A DNA stretch of 64,000 nt from Zoogloea sp. Lineage in GTDB: Bacteria > Pseudomonadota > Gammaproteobacteria > Burkholderiales > Rhodocyclaceae. Within the stretch, counting starts at the first letter, position 1. The number at the start of each line of letters is the position of its first letter. Shown one piece after another: positions 60,383-64,000 of this stretch. The stretch spans positions 124,001-188,000 of the forward strand of contig NZ_JAQVCN010000003.1 in the NCBI RefSeq assembly GCF_028689785.1. Reading direction: 5' to 3'. The notes under the pieces are model-generated. The model had not been told where the DNA came from. It made no database searches and worked only from the letters and a program-made list of their open reading frames with translations. A program made the translations under genes and the position numbers.

Positions 60383-61213
60383 ATGCCTGCACGCCTGCCT
60401 GTCGGTGCCGGGCTCGGCTTTCGCCGCGAGCTGCTCGCCGAGCTGGAGGCCGGTGTTCCGGCGGCCGTGCAGTTCTTCGAGCTGGCCCCCGAGAACTGGG
60501 TCGGCATGGGCGGGCGCTCGGCCCGCCAGCTGCGCAGCTTCACCGAGCGCTACCCCTTCGTGTGCCACGGCCTGTCCCTGTCGGTGGGCGGCCAGCGCCC
60601 CCTTGATACCGACCTGCTCCGGCGCACCCGTGCCTTCATGGCCGAACACGGCATCGGCTTGTACACCGAACACCTGTCGTGGAGCAGTGATGACGGACAG
60701 CTCTACGACCTGCTGCCCCTGCCTTGCACCGACGAGGCCGTGCGCTGGGCGGCGGCCCGCATCCGCCAGGCCCAGGATGTGCTCGGCTGCCGCATCGGCA
60801 TCGAAAACGCCTCCCGCTACGTCACCCCGCCCGGTGCCGAGATGGACGAAGCCAGCTTCATCCGCGCCGTTGTCGAGGAGGCCGACTGCCTGCTCCACCT
60901 GGACGTGAACAACATTCTGGTCAATGCCCGCAACTTCGGCTTCGATCCCTTCGACTTCCTCCACGCCCTGCCATTGGCGCGTACCTGCTACATCCACGTG
61001 GCCGGCCACCATGTGGAGGACGACGGCCTGCTCATCGACACCCATGGCGCCCCGGTCATCGACCCGGTATGGGATCTGCTGGCTGCTGCCTACCGCCACA
61101 CCGGCCCGGTGCCCACCTGCCTGGAGCGGGACTTCGGCTTTCCGCCCCTCGCCGAGCTGGGCGAGGAGGTTGCCCGCATCGCCCGTCTGCAGGCGGCGGG
61201 GGCCGCCCGATGA
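60383..61213 (+). CDS. MNIO-family peptide-modifying enzyme (DUF692, BufB-like)
   Basis: A 276-residue TIM-barrel multinuclear non-heme iron oxidase. The putative metal ligands are spread as in the family: FFELAPENW (31-39), CHGLSLSVG (61-69, His62), YTEHLSW (94-100), GIENASRY (139-146), LHLDVNN (171-177), HVAGHH (205-210), DTHG (219-222) and LERD (247-250). The enzyme should oxidise the Cys of the upstream peptide. ATG 60383 was chosen because of its GGGAGGT site; an ATG at 60329 would add 18 residues. It overlaps the next gene as ATGA. Confidence 0.9.
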   Translation: MPARLPVGAGLGFRRELLAELEAGVPAAVQFFELAPENWVGMGGRSARQLRSFTERYPFVCHGLSLSVGGQRPLDTDLLRRTRAFMAEHGIGLYTEHLSWSSDDGQLYDLLPLPCTDEAVRWAAARIRQAQDVLGCRIGIENASRYVTPPGAEMDEASFIRAVVEEADCLLHLDVNNILVNARNFGFDPFDFLHALPLARTCYIHVAGHHVEDDGLLIDTHGAPVIDPVWDLLAAAYRHTGPVPTCLERDFGFPPLAELGEEVARIARLQAAGAAR

Positions 61214-61944
61214 GCGGGCTGCGTGACTTCCAGCTGGCCTTCGGCCGGCGCATCCGGGCCGGCGCCCGGGCGCCGCTGCCGGCCGGTGTGCCGCGCCAGC
61301 GCATGGAGGTGTATGAGGCGCTGCTCTTCAACAACCTGTGTGGCTTTCTCGATCGCTGCTTTCCGGTGGGGCGGGCCTGCCTTGGCGAGCTGCGGTGGAC
61401 ACGCCTGTGCCGGGCCTTCTACCGGGACTGGCCGTGTGCCACCTCCTGGTTCCGCGAAATTCCGAGGGAGTTCGTCGCCTATCTGGAGGCTGGGCCGCGC
61501 CAGCGCCTGCCGCGCTGGTTTGCCGAGTTGGCCCGCTACGAATGGGCCGAGCTGGCCGTGGACGTGATGGAGGCGGCGCTGCCAGCCGGCCTGGCTGACG
61601 GGGATCCCGTCGACGGCTGTCCTGTCGTCAATCCGGCCCTGCTGTCCCTGGCCTTCCAGTGGCCAGTACACCGCATCGGGCCGGACGCGCGCCCCCGCCG
61701 CCCGGCGCCGGTGCAACTGCTGGTGTTCCGCGACGGGGCCGACGAGGTGTGCTTTGTCGAGACCAACCTGGCCACCGCCCGCCTGCTGGCGCTGCTGGCG
61801 GGCGGCGGCGTGTCGGGTCGGGATGCCCTGGTGCAGCTCGCCACCGAACTCGGCCGGGCGCCGGACGCCGCCTTCATGGATTTCGGTCGTCACAGCCTGG
61901 CCGAGCTGCGCCGTCTCGGTGTGCTGCTGGGGACGCTCCCATGA
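61210..61944 (+). CDS. DUF2063 partner of the MNIO enzyme (BufC-like)
   Basis: A 244-residue protein with the N-terminal DUF2063 pattern: LRDFQLAFGRRIRAG, MEVYEALLFNNLCGFLDRCFPV near residues 32-53, and WFAELARYEWAELAVDVM near 103. In bufferin and methanobactin-type loci such proteins bind the precursor leader and present it to the MNIO enzyme. It overlaps the MNIO gene at 61210-61213, and the pair is almost certainly co-translated. It contains a few Cys but no metal motif of its own. Confidence 0.86.
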   Translation: MSGLRDFQLAFGRRIRAGARAPLPAGVPRQRMEVYEALLFNNLCGFLDRCFPVGRACLGELRWTRLCRAFYRDWPCATSWFREIPREFVAYLEAGPRQRLPRWFAELARYEWAELAVDVMEAALPAGLADGDPVDGCPVVNPALLSLAFQWPVHRIGPDARPRRPAPVQLLVFRDGADEVCFVETNLATARLLALLAGGGVSGRDALVQLATELGRAPDAAFMDFGRHSLAELRRLGVLLGTLP

Positions 61945-62018
61945 GCTTCCCTGCTATGCTGGATCAGGCGGCCTGGCATCCAGCCCCGCCTCATCCCACC
62001 CGGATTCTTCCGCATTCC

Positions 62019-62606
62019 ATGACCGTTACATCCCACGCCGAGCTCATCTCCGGCTTCCGCCCCCAGCTGCTCAAGTTTGCCCGCCTGCAGCTGCAGGACG
62101 ACGCGGCCGCCGAGGACGCGGTGCAGGAGGCCATCGAGGCCGCCCTCAAGGGCATCGAGCGCTTCGCCGGCCGCTCGGCCCTGAAGACCTGGCTGTTCAC
62201 CATCGTCCGTCACAAGGTCATCGACTTTCTGCGCGAGCGCGGGCGCACCGTGCAGGTCTCCAGCCTGGAGCGTGACGAGGCCGACATGGACGAAGCCTTC
62301 GACGCCCTGTTCCGGGAGAGCGAGCACTGGAGCCCGATGAGCCGCCCGCGGCCGTGGGGCAACCCGGAGGAGGCCCTCGAACAGCAGCAGTTCTGGCAGG
62401 TCTTCGAGATCTGCCTGGAGGTGCTGCCGGCGCGCACCGCCCGGGTGTTCATGATGCGGGAGTTCCTGGGCCTCGAAACCGACGAGATCTGCACCACTCT
62501 GGCCCTGAGCGTCGGTAACTGCAACGTGATCCTGCACCGGGCCCGGGCCGGCCTGCGCCAGTGCCTCTCCGAAGGCTGGTTCGGGGGAAAGGCCGTTTCA
62601 TGCTGA
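62019..62606 (+). CDS. ECF-type sigma factor linked to the bufferin-like cluster
   Basis: About 195 residues with region 2 (LLKFARLQLQDDAAAEDAVQ, FAGRSALKTWLFTIVRHKVIDFLR) and region 4 (EVLPARTARVFMMREFLGLE, then ALSVGNCNVILHRARAGLR). Another start, ATG 61941, would overlap the DUF2063 gene stop as ATGA and add 26 Pro-rich residues; the coordinates follow the conserved domain. The stop overlaps the anti-sigma gene. It probably drives the cluster in response to copper or oxidative stress; its promoter motif was not found. Confidence 0.85.
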   Translation: MTVTSHAELISGFRPQLLKFARLQLQDDAAAEDAVQEAIEAALKGIERFAGRSALKTWLFTIVRHKVIDFLRERGRTVQVSSLERDEADMDEAFDALFRESEHWSPMSRPRPWGNPEEALEQQQFWQVFEICLEVLPARTARVFMMREFLGLETDEICTTLALSVGNCNVILHRARAGLRQCLSEGWFGGKAVSC

Positions 62607-62788
62607 CCTGCAAGCACACCACCCGGCTGCTCTCCGAAGCCCTCGACCGCCCCCTAGGCAGGCGCGAGCGCCTTGCCCTGCGCCTGCACCTGGTGTTCTG
62701 CCGGGGCTGTCGGGCCTTCCGTCAGCACATCGACTTCCTGCGCCGGGCAAGCCGCGCCTTCACCAGGCATGACGACGGGGCTTCCTGA
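62600..62788 (+). CDS. Small zinc-finger anti-sigma factor
   Basis: A 62-residue protein too short to include a membrane domain. It starts MLTCKHTTRLLSEALDRPLG and has the zinc anti-sigma motif HLVFCRGC (H-x3-C-x2-C). It overlaps the sigma factor gene by 7 bases. A soluble ZAS domain could sense metal or redox state directly through its Cys ligands and release the sigma factor. Confidence 0.8.
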   Translation: MLTCKHTTRLLSEALDRPLGRRERLALRLHLVFCRGCRAFRQHIDFLRRASRAFTRHDDGAS

Positions 62789-62921
62789 GCCGCGCCCTGA
62801 CCCTTCAGTTTTCCCGCGAATGACCGTCACAGGTGGCGCGTAGCCTGTTGCGCTGCGACACCAGCTTGGCCATCCCTGGCAACGAAATCACGTTTCAGGG
62901 CTCCAATGAGGCGAATCTGCT

Positions 62922-62950
62922 TTGCTGCATTGCAGCAGCGGGACTATCCT
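62922..62950 (+). promoter_or_regulatory. Candidate sigma-70 promoter of the cNMP-acetate kinase gene
   Basis: TTGCTG (62922-62927) and TATCCT (62945-62950) are separated by 17 bases, which fits a housekeeping promoter about 38 bases before the GTG start. The rest of the about 200-base gap (62789-62987) shows no gene. Confidence 0.4.
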
Positions 62951-62987
62951 GTCGGCTACGGCACCACCCCATGAAGCGAGAATCAGC

Positions 62988-64000
62988 GTGAGCGAAATCG
63001 ATCTGAAACGGTTCTTCCTCGAACAGGTACGCCTCTTCGAGCACTTCCCGGCCGACAAGGTCGAGGAAATCGTCAGCCAGGGCCAGCTGGCCAGCTACGA
63101 GGGCAACGAAGCCATCCTAGAGACCGGCGACGACAGCAAATACATCGGCGTGCTGATCACCGGCCACGCCGAGATCTCCATCACCGACAACACCGGCACC
63201 CGCTCGGTGCTCAGCCAGCTCGGGCCGGGCGACGTCTTCGGCGTCATGTCCATCCTCACTGGTGAGCGCCTCTCCGCCGACGTGATCGCCGGCAACCGCT
63301 GCTACGTGCTGCTGATCCCCCAGGCAGTCTTCAACGCCCACATCCTCACCAACCCGAAAGCCATCGCCTACCTGTCGCGCCTGCTCCTTGACCGCATGCG
63401 CAGCATGAGCCTGGACATCGTGGCGGGGCAGACCACCGGCACAGCCAAGTCCGACGATCCCTACGCCCTGTCCCTGGTCACCGGCCAGCCTGGCAAGGTG
63501 GTGGCCCTCAACGTGGGCGTCAGCCAGATCCATTTCGGCATCTACGACACCAAGGACATGGGCGCCGACGTGCATGGCATCGTCGACAACGCCGACCCGG
63601 CGGTAGCCTGCGTCACCGTGATGGTGGGCACCCAGGTCAAAACGCAGATGCGCGAACCCTTCCCCCTCACCGAGCTGTTCCGGGTGATGCAGGAAGCCAC
63701 CCGCCTGCTGGGCGACGCCTTCACCTTCCACCCCGAGGACGTCACCGCCGTCGGCCACCGGGTGGTCCATGGGGGCAGCAAGTTCTCCAGCGCCGTGGTC
63801 ATCACCCCGCAGGTCATCACCGAGATCGAAGCCCTCTCGGTGTTTGCCCCCCTGCATAACCCGGTCAACGTGGACGGCATCCGCATGGCCATGGGCCAGC
63901 TCTCCGGCGTGCCCCACGTGGCCGTCTTCGACACCGCCTTCCACCAGACCCTGCCGCCCTACGCCTACCTCTACGGTCTGCCCTACGATTTGTACAAGCA
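62988..64000 (+). CDS. Cyclic-nucleotide-binding domain fused to acetate kinase (partial)
   Basis: About 337 residues are visible, from a GTG start to the window edge. Residues about 10-130 form a cNMP-binding beta roll (LEQVRLFEHFPADKVEEI, LGPGDVFGVMSILTGER). From about residue 170 the sequence aligns with acetate kinase: GHRVVHGGSKFSSAVV, FAPLHNPVNVDGI and VAVFDTAFHQTLP match AckA closely. The AckA N-terminal phosphate motif (LNCGSSSLKF in E. coli) is altered to LNVGVSQIHF. The catalytic end lies beyond the window. The fusion suggests ligand-gated acetate or acetyl-phosphate metabolism, possibly linked to the acetate-forming alcohol pathway; this is inference. Confidence 0.85.
   Translation, partial: MSEIDLKRFFLEQVRLFEHFPADKVEEIVSQGQLASYEGNEAILETGDDSKYIGVLITGHAEISITDNTGTRSVLSQLGPGDVFGVMSILTGERLSADVIAGNRCYVLLIPQAVFNAHILTNPKAIAYLSRLLLDRMRSMSLDIVAGQTTGTAKSDDPYALSLVTGQPGKVVALNVGVSQIHFGIYDTKDMGADVHGIVDNADPAVACVTVMVGTQVKTQMREPFPLTELFRVMQEATRLLGDAFTFHPEDVTAVGHRVVHGGSKFSSAVVITPQVITEIEALSVFAPLHNPVNVDGIRMAMGQLSGVPHVAVFDTAFHQTLPPYAYLYGLPYDLYK

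Overview
The window is chromosomal DNA from a high-GC Gram-negative bacterium, most likely a betaproteobacterium. Rhodocyclales (Azospira/Azonexus-like) is my tentative order-level guess. Support comes from a cox operon of ctaC-ctaD-ctaG-ctaE-SURF1-ctaA-ctaB with a short assembly ORF and a DUF2244 gene, from the accB-accC-prmA-DUF3426 neighbourhood divergent from mpl, and from a quinohemoprotein ethanol dehydrogenase of the Comamonas type. No rRNA, tRNA, CRISPR array, IS element or prophage gene was seen.

Layout. (1) 1-22.4 kb is a surface-glycan (O-antigen-like) locus. It holds an ABC-exporter ATPase with a Wzt-type C-terminal domain, two methyltransferases, an acyltransferase, a HAD-family protein, several glycosyltransferases, and a GtrA/GtrB/polytopic-protein cassette. 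It ends with an epimerase, a WbpL-like initiating transferase and a WbpM-like dehydratase. Base composition changes abruptly inside this locus and even inside one gene, so it is mosaic. A periplasmic ATP-dependent DNA ligase sits within it. (2) 22.4-26.5 kb carries apaH, an inverted pair of REP-like palindromes, an ornithine-lipid pair (olsB plus a plsC-like gene), a glycine-zipper lipoprotein and a PfkB kinase. (3) 26.6-34.0 kb is core metabolism: DUF3426, prmA, accC, accB, aroQ, a TlpA-like thioredoxin and a nucleotidyltransferase-like gene, with mpl divergent.

(4) 34.0-40.9 kb is an alcohol-oxidation module: an AcoR-type sigma-54 activator, a divergent PQQ/heme ethanol dehydrogenase with a well-placed -24/-12 promoter and an upstream inverted repeat, an outer-membrane-type protein and an aldehyde dehydrogenase. 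(5) 40.9-50.1 kb encodes a cytochrome c oxidase whose subunit II carries a cytochrome c domain, its heme A and copper assembly factors, and a divergent sco gene across an FNR-like box. (6) 50.1-51.9 kb holds rpoH preceded by a perfect CIRCE element, and a Tat-signal methyltransferase-like gene.

(7) 52.2-59.2 kb is an uncharacterised operon: a GntR/UTRA regulator, an AprA-like flavoprotein, an AprB-like ferredoxin, an ABC importer whose binding protein has a possible NosL-like C-terminal extension, and a HEAT-repeat protein. (8) 60.0-62.8 kb is a bufferin-like RiPP cluster: a secreted peptide with Cys exactly every ten residues, an MNIO/DUF692 enzyme, a DUF2063 partner, an ECF sigma factor and a small zinc-finger anti-sigma. 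(9) 63.0-64.0 kb is the start of a cyclic-nucleotide-binding domain fused to acetate kinase, cut by the window edge.

The most interesting parts are regions 7, 8 and 9, followed by the regulatory sites at the ethanol dehydrogenase and rpoH genes.
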